NCBI RefSeq assembly: GCF_020873895.1
Contig: NZ_JAHWGT010000044.1
Span: forward strand, 1 to 56,344
DNA from: Streptomyces sp. DH12
Lineage (GTDB): Bacteria; Actinomycetota; Actinomycetes; Streptomycetales; Streptomycetaceae
Direction of reading: 5' to 3'
DNA: 56,344 nt
A model generated the notes under the pieces. That model did not search any database. It worked only from the letters and a program-made list of their open reading frames with translations, and was not told the DNA's origin. Within the stretch, counting starts at the first letter, position 1, and every line of letters starts with the position of its first letter. This document shows, one piece after another, positions 25,701 through 32,382 of the stretch. A program made the position numbers and the translations under genes.

Positions 25701-26687
25701 GCCGAGGACAAGGACCTGGAAGCGCTGAAGCTGCGGCTGCGACCGAAGGCCCGGCAGGCCCTGTCGAAGGCCGCGGCGGCCGCGACGGCGGGCCCCTCGG
25801 GTTCGGGCGGGTCCCTGGAGCGCACCGGTCTGACGGAGTGGACGATCGGCACGCTGACGCGGGTCTTCGAGACGCGGAGGGCCGGCCAGCCGGTGAAGGC
25901 GTACCCCGCCCTGGTGGACGAGGGCGCGACGGTCGCCGTGCGGCTCTTCGACACGGAGGCCGAGCAGGCGCGGGCGATGTGGCGGGGCACCCGCAGGCTC
26001 ATCATGCTGAACATCCCCGTGAACCCGGCGAAGTTCGCCTCCGACCGGCTGACGAACCAGCAGAAGCTGGCGCTGTCCCGCAACCCGCACGGCTCCGTGC
26101 AGGCGCTGTTCGAGGACTGCGCGACCGCCGCGGCGGACCGGCTGATCGCCGAGCACGGCGGCCCGGCCTGGGACGAGGAGTCCTTCCGCAAGCTGTACGA
26201 CAAGGTCCGCGCCGACCTGGTGGAGCTGACGATCCGCACGGTCGACCAGGTGCAGCAGATCCTGGCCGCCTGGCAGGCGTGCGAGCGCCGGCTGAAGGCC
26301 ACCAACAGCCTCACCCTGGTCAGGAACGTCCAGGACGTCCGCGAGCAGCTGGCGGCCCTCGTGCCGGCCGGCTTCGTGACGGGGACGGGCCTGCGGCGGC
26401 TGCCGGACCTGATGCGCTACCTCGTGGCGGTGGACCGCCGCCTCCAGCAGATGCCGACGTCCGTGCAGCGCGACACGACGCGCATGGAGAAGGTCCACGA
26501 GATGCAGGACGAGTACGCCTGGCTCCTGGAGCAGCTGCCGAAGGGGCGGCCGGTCCCGCAGGAGGTCCTCGACATCCGCTGGATGATCGAGGAGCTGCGG
26601 GTCAGCTACTTCGCGCACGCCCTGGGCACGGCGTACCCCGTCTCGGACAAGCGGATCGTGAAGGCGATCGACGCGGCGGCGCCGTGA
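22752..26687 (+). CDS. hrpA: HrpA-like DEAH-box ATP-dependent RNA helicase
   Basis: A 1311-residue DEAH-box helicase of the HrpA type, of the length expected for the family. Walker A GETGSGKTT is at residues 96-104, motif II DEAH at 193-196 and SAT at 225-227. FLSGEREI, ATNVAETSLTVPGI and QRKGRCGRTSDG (motif VI) follow. The HA2/OB-fold region and the long C-terminal DUF3418-like region (KFFADNRRLLTEVEELE, SYFAHALGTAYPVSDKR) complete it. HrpA resolves stalled or colliding ribosomes and processes structured RNA in E. coli. ATG 22752 lacks a ribosome binding site. The position next to bldC is what I recall for SCO4092. Confidence 0.94.
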   Translation: MSTSFADLQTLLTEVSLRDAHRLGRRLEGARRIRKPEARQAVLDEIAAEAAKGAARTAERASRVPAVTYPPQLPVSQKKDEILEAIRDHQVVIVAGETGSGKTTQIPKICLELGRGVRGMVGHTQPRRIAARTVAERVAQELGTPLGEAVGWKVRFTDQVGSDTFVKLMTDGILLAEIQTDRELRAYDTIIIDEAHERSLNIDFLLGYLAQLLPRRPDLKVVITSATIDPERFSRHFGDAPIVEVSGRTFPVEVRYRPLLEEDSDDADRDQITAICDAVDELQAEGPGDVLVFLSGEREIRDTADALVKRKLRNTEVLPLYARLSHAEQHRVFQAHSGRRIVLATNVAETSLTVPGIKYVIDPGTARISRYSHRTKVQRLPIEPVSQASANQRKGRCGRTSDGICIRLYSEDDFLARPEFTDAEILRTNLASVILQMTAAGLGDIEKFPFIDPPDHRNIRDGVQLLQELGAIDPAQKDPKKRLTQEGRKLAQLPVDPRLARMVLEADRNGCVREVMVIAAALSIQDPRERPAEKQAQADQSHARFKDETSDFLAFLNLWRYVREQQKELSSSAFRRMCKAEYLNYLRIREWQDIYSQLRTVARQMGIHLNEEDADEQRVHVSLLAGLLSHVGMKDVKDGAKNEYLGARNAKFAIFPGSALFKKPPRFVMSAELVETSRLWARVNARIEPEWIEPLAGHLLKRTYSEPHWEKDQAAVMAYEKVTLYGVPIVTDRKVNYGRVDPEVSRELFIRHALVEGDWRTHHKFFADNRRLLTEVEELEHRARRRDILVDDETLFDFYDQRVPEHVVSGAHFDSWWKHKRRDEPELLDFEREMLINDRAGAVTKDDYPDTWRQGALKFRVTYQFEPGADADGVTVHIPLQVLNQVVDENFDWQIPGLREEVVTELIRSLPKPIRRNYVPAPNFAGRFLERAAPGAEPLTETLARDLQRMVGVPVSADDFDWAKVPDHLKITFRIVDERRRKLAEDKDLEALKLRLRPKARQALSKAAAAATAGPSGSGGSLERTGLTEWTIGTLTRVFETRRAGQPVKAYPALVDEGATVAVRLFDTEAEQARAMWRGTRRLIMLNIPVNPAKFASDRLTNQQKLALSRNPHGSVQALFEDCATAAADRLIAEHGGPAWDEESFRKLYDKVRADLVELTIRTVDQVQQILAAWQACERRLKATNSLTLVRNVQDVREQLAALVPAGFVTGTGLRRLPDLMRYLVAVDRRLQQMPTSVQRDTTRMEKVHEMQDEYAWLLEQLPKGRPVPQEVLDIRWMIEELRVSYFAHALGTAYPVSDKRIVKAIDAAAP

Positions 26688-26734
26688 CGGTGCGGTCGCC
26701 AGGAGTGAGTTCGACCTGGTGGTCTGACCTGCTG

Positions 26735-26740
26735 TACAGT
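26735..26740 (+). promoter_or_regulatory. -10 element of the second tRNA-Asp gene
   Basis: TACAGT at 26735-26740 lies 37 bases before the mature tRNA. The best -35 candidate is TTCGAC at about 26710, giving a long 19-base spacer. Confidence 0.45.
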
Positions 26741-26776
26741 CTTGCTCGCAGCCAAGGAACAACGGCCGCGAAACCT

Positions 26777-26851
26777 GGTCCTGTGGAGCAGTTTGGAGTG
26801 CTCGCCACCCTGTCAAGGTGGAGGCCGCGGGTTCAAATCCCGTCAGGACCG
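26777..26851 (+). tRNA. tRNA-Asp (GTC), second identical copy
   Basis: Identical over all 75 bases to the copy at 19853-19927, anticodon GTC. It is a single-gene unit with its own promoter and terminator. Confidence 0.95.
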
Positions 26852-26858
26852 CAGTGAT

Positions 26859-26892
26859 ACGAGGGCCCGCACCGCGAGGTGCGGGCCCTCGT
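26859..26892 (+). terminator. Terminator of the single tRNA-Asp
   Basis: ACGAGGGCCCGCACC pairs with GGTGCGGGCCCTCGT (15 base pairs) over the loop gcga, followed by tcgtg. It starts 8 bases after the tRNA. Confidence 0.88.
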
Positions 26893-27201
26893 TCGTGCAC
26901 CCGGAGCCGACCCGTGCCCGCCCGGCCCCCACCCGCGCCGCCGTGCGGGACCGCGCTCCGGCGCACGTACGGGACCGCGCGCCCCCGCGTCCGCTCCCCG
27001 GCCCGCGCCCCGGGCGGGGCGCCCCCTGCGGCGCTCCACCGCGCTCCCGGACATCTGATCCCCCCTCAGCCCGCCGGGAGTCGTCCGGGCCGCTCAGGGG
27101 CCCGTGGGGGGCGCGGGTGCGTGCCGACCGTCTTGACGGCGGACGGCGGGGCCGGTACCCAGACAGAAGGGCGACGGCGCCCTGCCCCGGAGGTGACGCG
27201 C
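26893..27201. other. GC-rich intergenic region before DUF6274
   Basis: A 309-base stretch with no supportable gene, rich in cgcgcc/cccgcg. A possible -10 ggTACCCA lies near 27154-27160, 40-odd bases before the DUF6274 start. No repeat or RNA gene was recognised. Confidence 0.45.
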
Positions 27202-27393
27202 ATGGCGGCTGCGACGGCCCGGCACGAGACCCGCGCGCTCCTGCGCGCCCACCTGGCGGCCGCGTCCGGCTACCGCCACCTCACCCGGCGCTGCGCCGTG
27301 TGCCACCGCCTCGCCCAACTCGCCGCGCTCACCGAGCAGCCCCCGCCCCCGCCCCGGCCGCAGCCCCGGGAGGAGCGCACCGCGTCCGCCTGA
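27202..27393 (+). CDS. DUF6274-like small protein, 63 aa
   Basis: A 63-residue protein (MAAATARHETRALLRAHL...), of a small actinobacterial family I recall as DUF6274. It carries a conserved-looking CAVCHRL motif (C-x2-C-H) after an Ala/Leu/Arg-rich helix, suggesting a metal-binding or redox knuckle. The last 17 residues are Pro/Arg-rich and probably disordered. The ATG at 27202 has GGAGGTGA 5 bases upstream, the strongest ribosome binding site in the area. It lies between hrpA and bldC, converging on bldC. No function is known to me. Confidence 0.8.
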   Translation: MAAATARHETRALLRAHLAAASGYRHLTRRCAVCHRLAQLAALTEQPPPPPRPQPREERTASA

Positions 27394-27465
27394 GACCCCC
27401 TCGGGAAGGCGGGCCCGGCAGCGCACGGGAGGGTGGGCACGGGCTTCCGAGTGACCGTCAGGAGT

Positions 27466-27479
27466 GTGACGCGAGTCAC
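27466..27479. promoter_or_regulatory. GTGAC-N4-GTCAC palindrome, Crp-like site
   Basis: GTGACGCGAGTCAC is a perfect inverted repeat and fits the Streptomyces Crp pattern GTG(N)6GNCAC as I recall it. It lies between the 3' ends of DUF6274 and bldC, followed by an unusually AT-rich stretch for this genome. Its target promoter, if any, is not evident. Confidence 0.4.
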
Positions 27480-27582
27480 GGAACCCGTTCGAGAAACCGC
27501 TTCACTTATCCCACACCTACACCCGCCCCATTTAATACGTACCATTGCACCTGCGAGACGACGGAAGTCGGGCACACAAAAA

Positions 27583-27616
27583 GATCGCGCCGGACCCGGC
27601 GGAGTCCAGCGCGATC
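27583..27616 (-). terminator. Terminator of bldC
   Basis: On the minus strand GATCGCGCTGGACTC pairs imperfectly with GAGTCC...GCGCGATC, and TTTTTGTG follows directly. The stem is about 13 base pairs with one or two bulges. It is the only hairpin here with a clear U-tract, 100 bases past the bldC stop. Confidence 0.8.
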
Positions 27617-27714
27617 GGTGACCTTCGGCCCGTTGGGGCGGGCGTCCGTCAGTGGTGCAAGGGGTGGGCGGCCCGGGTTGGGGGACCCGGAAGAGCCCGG
27701 TTCACAGGGGTGTC

Positions 27715-27921
27715 TCAGGCCTCGCTACGCTGCTGCGGAATACCCGCGAGCAGCGCACGGACCTCTGCCTCGCGGTACCGGCGGTGTCCACCCAGCGTGC
27801 GGATGGACGTGAGCTTGCCGGCCTTCGCCCAGCGGGTCACCGTCTTCGGGTCCACGCGGAACATCGTGGCAACCTCAGCGGGGGTCAGCAGCGGCTCAGC
27901 ATCAGGGGTGCGAGCGGTCAT
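27715..27921 (-). CDS. bldC: Developmental transcriptional regulator BldC (MerR-like)
   Basis: The 68-residue protein MTARTPDAEPLLTPAEVATM... is BldC, a MerR-related regulator lacking an effector domain. Its winged helix-turn-helix covers almost the full length (VATMFRVDPKTVTRWAKAGK, then TLGGHRRYREAEVRALLAG). BldC binds head-to-tail arrays at target promoters and holds back the switch to sporulation in Streptomyces. ATG 27921 follows GAGGAGG with 6-7 bases of spacing. Length and sequence are exactly as expected. A U-rich terminator lies 100 bases downstream, and the 520-base upstream region carries two possible regulatory palindromes. Confidence 0.97.
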   Translation of the reverse strand: MTARTPDAEPLLTPAEVATMFRVDPKTVTRWAKAGKLTSIRTLGGHRRYREAEVRALLAGIPQQRSEA

Positions 27922-27937
27922 GAGCGGCCTCCTCGGG

Positions 27938-27958
27938 AGAACCGACGTTCTCGGTTCT
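27938..27958 (-). promoter_or_regulatory. Inverted repeat with a LexA-like box in the bldC leader
   Basis: AGAACCGA and TCGGTTCT form an 8-base-pair stem around a 5-base loop, 17 bases before the bldC start. Within it GAAC-N4-GTTC (27939-27950) matches the core of the actinobacterial LexA/SOS box. It could be a LexA roadblock or simply a leader hairpin. Confidence 0.4.
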
Positions 27959-28151
27959 TTCCTCTAAATTCTGCACCTTGACCCGCGTTGCCCGAAATGG
28001 CAGACGCGGGCCGAGTCGGTTATAGGACGAACGGCTTGTCCTCGGCACTACAACTACACCATCTGTCCAGCCACGTTCGGCCAAACCGATGGAATTGCCC
28101 TCTCAGGTGTCCATCAGCGGCGGAAGCCGATGGACCATGCCATAGCGGACA

Positions 28152-28177
28152 GTCACGTCACAGTGACGATCAGTCAC
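28152..28177. promoter_or_regulatory. Cluster of GTnAC half sites, MtrA-like, upstream of bldC
   Basis: GTCAC (28152), GTCAC (28157), GTGAC (28163) and GTCAC (28173) are packed in 26 bases. GTCAC-N6-GTGAC at 28152-28167 fits the direct-repeat pattern GTnAC-N6-GTnAC recalled for MtrA. The cluster lies about 230 bases upstream of the bldC start. Confidence 0.4.
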
Positions 28178-28441
28178 AGAGCGATCAGGAGCCACCAGAC
28201 CCCCCATAGCGTGCAATGCTGAGCCTTCCGCCCAAAGTTGGACGGAAGGAGCCCTCCCCGGACTCCTTGTCCTATTTTGGCATGAGGTCGGGCGAGGGGC
28301 GCAAGAGCCACTGTTAGTGCGATTCATCACCCTTGAGGCAAAGGCCCGGATAGGGACCATCGACCTTCAGGGCACGCACGCCACACAAGACTCAGGTGCA
28401 ACAGCCTCCGGCGCAATAGCCCCACTTGGGAATCTTCCGGT

Positions 28442-29296
28442 TCAGTTCGCGGAGCGCAGGTCCCGGACCGCCCGCCACCGCTCCGTCAGCCGCTCATAGG
28501 CGCTCCCCGCGCCCGTCCCGTCGCCGTCCCGCAGCGCCGCGATGGCGGCCGTCACGTCGGCGACCGACCGGTCCTCCGCCAGCCGCTCCGCCGGCAGGGC
28601 GTGGACCAGGCCCCCGTAGTCCAGCTCGACCAGCGAGCGCGGGTGGAACTCCTCCAGCCACCGCCCGACGTCCACCAGCCCCTCGGTCAGGGGCCCTTCG
28701 TCGACCGCCTCGCGCAGCGCCCGCAGCCCCCGCGCCACCCGCCGCCGCGCCTCGACCATCGGCGTGCGGTACCGCAGCAGCGGCGGCTCGCCCGCACCCT
28801 TCGCCGGCACGTACTCGCGCTCCTCGTCCGCGAAGAGGACGAACCACCGCACCGGCACCTGCCACACCGCGCCCCGGATCCACGGCCGCGCGTCCGGGTT
28901 CCGCTCCCGCCACCGCTCGAAGTCCGCCGCCGCCTGCCCCCGCACCACCGCCGGCAGCGCCGCGTCCAGCACGGGCGGCGGCAGCAGCTCCCCCACCTCC
29001 TCCAGGGCGAGCCAGCCGCGCAACCGGGTCCGCCACGGGCAGACGCACACCACGCCCTCGCGCTCCACCACGAAGGCGTCACCGCTCTCGTGCACCGGAA
29101 CCGGCACCGGCGGCGTGGGCAGCAGGTCGGCGAGGGAGCGGCGCAGCTCGTCCTGGGCCGTCGGCGTCCCACCCCGCAGGGCGAGCGGCGCGTAGCGGGC
29201 CCAGTGGCCCCGCTCGGGCTCCGGGAAGGCGTCCAGGGGCTCGTACACCCGCAGGTACGAGGCGTACGGGACGAGGACCGAGGAGACAGCCGCCAT
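28442..29296 (-). CDS. Conserved hypothetical protein, SCO4090-like
   Basis: A 284-residue cytoplasmic protein starting MAAVSSVLVPYASYLRVYEP, with GGAAGGA 8 bases before ATG 29296. It has no signal, membrane segment or catalytic motif that I recognise. It is mixed alpha/beta, with many Trp/Arg residues (GRWLEEFHPRSLVELDYGGL, WIRGAVWQVPVRWFVLF) and a helical C-terminus (AYERLTERWRAVRDLR). The length and the conserved order bldC - this gene - vdh support it being the SCO4090 type, of unknown function. It is divergent from vdh across about 164 bases. Confidence 0.85.
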   Translation of the reverse strand: MAAVSSVLVPYASYLRVYEPLDAFPEPERGHWARYAPLALRGGTPTAQDELRRSLADLLPTPPVPVPVHESGDAFVVEREGVVCVCPWRTRLRGWLALEEVGELLPPPVLDAALPAVVRGQAAADFERWRERNPDARPWIRGAVWQVPVRWFVLFADEEREYVPAKGAGEPPLLRYRTPMVEARRRVARGLRALREAVDEGPLTEGLVDVGRWLEEFHPRSLVELDYGGLVHALPAERLAEDRSVADVTAAIAALRDGDGTGAGSAYERLTERWRAVRDLRSAN

Positions 29297-29460
29297 GCCG
29301 GGAATCCTTCCACGCCGGCGCCGCCCCGTACTCCGGGAGGGGGTGATCCTGCGCACTGCCTCGGATCTACGCGCAGGTAGGACTTACCCTCATCCCGAAC
29401 AGGTCCCTCCCCACCCCCGGAGGGCCTCATTCCGCCGCTTCGTACTTGGGAGTCACCACC

Positions 29461-30543
29461 GTGACCGATGTGACCGACGGCGTCCTGCACACCCTGTTCC
29501 ACTCGGAGCAGGGGGGCCACGAGCAAGTCGTGCTGTGCCAGGACCGCGCCTCGGGCCTGAAGGCCGTCATCGCCCTCCACTCGACCGCCCTGGGCCCCGC
29601 CCTCGGCGGCACCCGCTTCTACCCGTACGCCACGGAGGCGGAGGCCGTCCTCGACGCGCTGAACCTCAGCCGCGGCATGTCGTACAAGAACGCCCTGGCC
29701 GGCCTGGAGCACGGCGGCGGCAAGGCCGTCATCATCGGCGACCCGGAGCAGGTCAAGACCGAGGAACTGCTGCTGGCCTACGGCCGGATGGTGGCCTCCC
29801 TCGGCGGCCGGTACGTCACCGCCTGCGACGTCGGCACGTACGTCGCCGACATGGACGTCGTCGCCCGCGAGTGCCGGTGGACGACGGGCCGCTCCCCCGA
29901 GAACGGCGGCGCCGGCGACTCCTCGGTCCTCACCGCCTTCGGCGTCTTCCAGGGCATGCGCGCCTCCGCCCAGCACCTGTGGGGCGACCCCACCCTGCGC
30001 GGCCGCCGGGTCGGCGTCGCGGGCGTCGGCAAGGTCGGCCACCACCTCGTCGGGCACCTCGTGCAGGACGGCGCCGAGGTCGTCGTCACGGACGTGCGCG
30101 AGGAGTCCGTCCGCCGGATCACCGACGCGTACCCGCAGGTCCGCGTGGCCGCCGACACCGACGCGCTGATCCGCGCCGAGGGCCTGGACGTCTACGCGCC
30201 GTGCGCGCTCGGCGGCGCGCTGAACGACGACACCGTGCCCGTCCTGACCGCGAAGGTGGTGTGCGGCGCGGCCAACAACCAGCTCGCGCACCCGGGCATC
30301 GAGAAGGACCTCGCCGAGCGCGGGATCCTCTACGCGCCCGACTACGTGGTCAACGCCGGCGGCGTCATCCAGGTCGCCGACGAGCTGCACGGCTTCGACT
30401 TCGACCGGTGCAAGGCGAAGGCGACGAAGATCTTCGACACCACGCTGGCGATATTCGCTCGTGCGAAGGAAGACGGCATCCCGCCGGCCGCCGCCGCCGA
30501 CCGGATCGCCGAGCAGCGGATGGCGGACGCCCGCCGCCGCTGA
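29461..30543 (+). CDS. vdh: Valine (branched-chain L-amino acid) dehydrogenase
   Basis: The 360-residue protein is a Glu/Leu/Phe/Val-type NAD-dependent dehydrogenase very close to Streptomyces Vdh. It deaminates L-valine, and related amino acids, to the 2-oxo acid and ammonia, supplying carbon and polyketide precursors. The catalytic Lys region [15 protein letters not shown] (K88) is near the N-terminus. RPVGVAG-type Rossmann residues follow ([17 protein letters not shown]). The C-terminal [15 protein letters not shown] is typical. Start GTG 29461 has GGGAG 10 bases upstream. A strong stem-loop follows 34 bases after the stop. In S. coelicolor the homologue is SCO4089. Confidence 0.95.
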   Translation: MTDVTDGVLHTLFHSEQGGHEQVVLCQDRASGLKAVIALHSTALGPALGGTRFYPYATEAEAVLDALNLSRGMSYKNALAGLEHGGGKAVIIGDPEQVKTEELLLAYGRMVASLGGRYVTACDVGTYVADMDVVARECRWTTGRSPENGGAGDSSVLTAFGVFQGMRASAQHLWGDPTLRGRRVGVAGVGKVGHHLVGHLVQDGAEVVVTDVREESVRRITDAYPQVRVAADTDALIRAEGLDVYAPCALGGALNDDTVPVLTAKVVCGAANNQLAHPGIEKDLAERGILYAPDYVVNAGGVIQVADELHGFDFDRCKAKATKIFDTTLAIFARAKEDGIPPAAAADRIAEQRMADARRR

Positions 30544-30946
30544 CCCCGGCGCGCAGCCGCACGGTCACGCTGGGTACGCCCGCCGGGATCGCGCCCTTGA
30601 CAGGGCGGCCCGGCGGGCGGCACCTTGCGTGCCCTCGGGAACCTTCCGGACGCGCCGACGGGTTGGTGTGTTCGTACAGCGGCGCGGGGCCGCCGGCGAG
30701 AGATGGCTCACGCCGGTCGGCGGGTCGACCTCGGGAAGAGGTTAAAATCGCAGCTGACCAGCGAGGACGGGGCGCCTCGCGGGTCCGGCTCCGAGGCGCG
30801 TCATGCGGGCGGCGTACCGTATGGCCGCGGAAGCAGGTACCGTTGAAGCCCAGCGGGCCGGTCTCTCCACGGGGAGTCCGTTCCGCATCATGAACGCGTG
30901 TCAAGACTCTGGGGCCGTCGAGCCCCGTCACCGAGGGGGTCGAGCC
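30544..30946. other. 403-base region between vdh and the DUF3073 gene
   Basis: No gene is supported here. It begins with the vdh terminator. TAAAAT at 30743-30748 is an AT-rich possible -10 for a transcript leading to the DUF3073 gene, with no convincing -35. A GGGGC/GCCCC stem lies at about 30911-30926 in the putative leader, just before the GAGGGGG ribosome binding site. Confidence 0.45.
30577..30619 (+). terminator. Stem-loop terminator of vdh
   Basis: CGCCCGCCGGG pairs with CCCGGCGGGCG, with a nested GCGCCC/GGGCGg hairpin inside the loop. No T-run follows. Confidence 0.65.
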
Positions 30947-31198
30947 ATGGGGCGCGGCCGGGCCAAGGCCAAGCAGACGAAGGTCGCCCGCCAGCTGAAG
31001 TACAACAGCGGTGGGACTGACCTCGCACGGCTGGCCAGCGAGCTGGGCGCATCGACTTCGAGTCAGCCTCCGAACGGAGAGCCGTTCGAGGACGACGACG
31101 AGGAAGACGACCCGTACGCCCGCTACGCGGAGCTGTACAACGACGACGATGACGGGGACGACGAGTCCGGTCCGTCATCGCAGCGTCGCGGCGCTTGA
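30947..31198 (+). CDS. DUF3073 family acidic protein, 83 aa
   Basis: The 83-residue protein MGRGRAKAKQTKVARQLKYN... is of the actinobacterial DUF3073 family. The N-terminus is strongly basic (MGRGRAKAKQTKVARQ), a possible nucleic-acid-binding stretch. The middle is short, and the C-terminal half is Asp/Glu-rich (FEDDDEEDDPYARYAELYN, then DDDDGDDES). The ATG at 30947 follows GAGGGGG with 7 bases of spacing. Its position between vdh and purM, converging with purM, is the usual Streptomyces arrangement (SCO4088 type). The function is not known to me. Confidence 0.9.
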   Translation: MGRGRAKAKQTKVARQLKYNSGGTDLARLASELGASTSSQPPNGEPFEDDDEEDDPYARYAELYNDDDDGDDESGPSSQRRGA

Positions 31199-31214
31199 CG
31201 CCCGCACACTCTCC

Positions 31215-31244
31215 ACCCGGTCCGGGGCCCGCCCCGGACCGGGT
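31215..31244. terminator. Bidirectional terminator between DUF3073 and purM
   Basis: ACCCGGTCCGGGG pairs with CCCCGGACCGGGT (13 base pairs) over the loop cccg, followed on the plus strand by ttctgt. It sits between two converging stop codons. Confidence 0.85.
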
Positions 31245-31255
31245 TTCTGTGCTGC

Positions 31256-32338
31256 TCAGCTCGCGTAGTCACCCGTGAGGGCGGCGCCGGTCGGGTGGTC
31301 GCCGCGCTCGACGACCTCGCCCGCGACCCAGGCGTCGAGGTTCCGGTCGGCGAGGGTCGTGAGGGCCACGTCGACGGAGTCGGCGGGGACGACGGCCATC
31401 ATGCCGACGCCCATGTTCAGGGTCTTCTCCAGCTCCAGCCGCTCCACCTGACCGGCCGTGCCGACCAGGTCGAAGATCGCGCCGGGGGCCCAGGTCGACC
31501 GGTCGACCGTGGCGTGCAGATGGTCGGGGAGGACTCGCGCCAGGTTCGCGGCGAGGCCGCCGCCGGTGATGTGGCTGAAGGCGTGGACGTCGGTGGTGCG
31601 GGTGAGCGCCAGGCAGTCCAGGGAGTAGATCCTCGTCGGCTCCAGCAGCTCCTCGCCGAGGGTCCGGCCCAGTTCGTCGACCTGCTGCTCCAGGGCCATG
31701 CCGGCCCGGTCGAAGAGCACGTGGCGGACGAGCGAGTACCCGTTGGAGTGAAGGCCCGAGGACGCCATGGCGATGACGACGTCACCCGTACGGATGCGAT
31801 CGGCGCCGAGCAGGCGGTCCGCCTCGACGACGCCGGTGCCGGCGCCGGCGACGTCGAAGTCGTCGGGGCCGAGGAGGCCGGGGTGCTCGGCGGTCTCGCC
31901 GCCGACCAGGGCGCAGCCGGCGAGGACGCAGCCCTCGGCGATGCCCTTGACGATGCCGGCGACCCGCTCGGGGTGGACCTTGCCGACGCAGATGTAGTCG
32001 GTCATGAAGAGCGGTTCGGCGCCGCACACCACGATGTCGTCCATGACCATCGCGACGAGGTCGTGGCCGATCGTGTCGTACACGCCCATGCGGCGGGCGA
32101 TGTCGACCTTCGTGCCGACGCCGTCGGTGGCGGAGGCGAGGAGGGGGCGCTCGTAGCGCTTGAGGGCGGAGGCGTCGAAGAGGCCGGCGAACCCGCCGAG
32201 GCCGCCGAGGACCTCCGGGCGCTGCGTCTTGCGCACCCACTCCTTCATCAGTTCGACGGCGCGGTCGCCCGCCTCGATGTCGACGCCCGCGGCGGCATAG
32301 CTGGCGCCGCCGCCCGTGGCACTGGTGGCCTGAGACAT
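31256..32338 (-). CDS. purM: Phosphoribosylformylglycinamidine cyclo-ligase
   Basis: The 360-residue PurM (AIR synthetase) uses ATP to close FGAM to AIR in purine synthesis. Family marks include SYAAAGVDIEAGDRAVELMK at the N-terminus, the ATP-binding LASATDGVGTKVDIA, then YDTIGHDLVAMVMDDIVVCGAEP, GCALVGGETAEHPG, MASSGLHSNGYSLVR and FSHITGGGL. ATG 32338 lies 44 bases downstream of the purF stop, so purF and purM form one operon. The ribosome binding site is weak. The length is normal. Confidence 0.97.
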   Translation of the reverse strand: MSQATSATGGGASYAAAGVDIEAGDRAVELMKEWVRKTQRPEVLGGLGGFAGLFDASALKRYERPLLASATDGVGTKVDIARRMGVYDTIGHDLVAMVMDDIVVCGAEPLFMTDYICVGKVHPERVAGIVKGIAEGCVLAGCALVGGETAEHPGLLGPDDFDVAGAGTGVVEADRLLGADRIRTGDVVIAMASSGLHSNGYSLVRHVLFDRAGMALEQQVDELGRTLGEELLEPTRIYSLDCLALTRTTDVHAFSHITGGGLAANLARVLPDHLHATVDRSTWAPGAIFDLVGTAGQVERLELEKTLNMGVGMMAVVPADSVDVALTTLADRNLDAWVAGEVVERGDHPTGAALTGDYAS

Positions 32339-32382
32339 GGCTACAGAACTTTCGTGTCGTACAGCGGGGGTGTGGGGGTGCC

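Larger units (their letters stand above)
27922..28441. other. bldC promoter region
   Basis: This 520-base gap separates bldC from the SCO4090-like gene, both on the minus strand. It is less GC-rich than the flanks. It contains the SOS-like palindrome, the GTnAC cluster listed separately, and on the minus strand TATAAC near 28020 as a possible -10. No coding region is supported. Confidence 0.5.

Noticed and set aside
22071-26966. 1631-codon frame antisense to hrpA
   Set aside because: Only the last 190 codons (22071-22643) have independent support; the rest runs antisense to a conserved DEAH helicase and across a tRNA.
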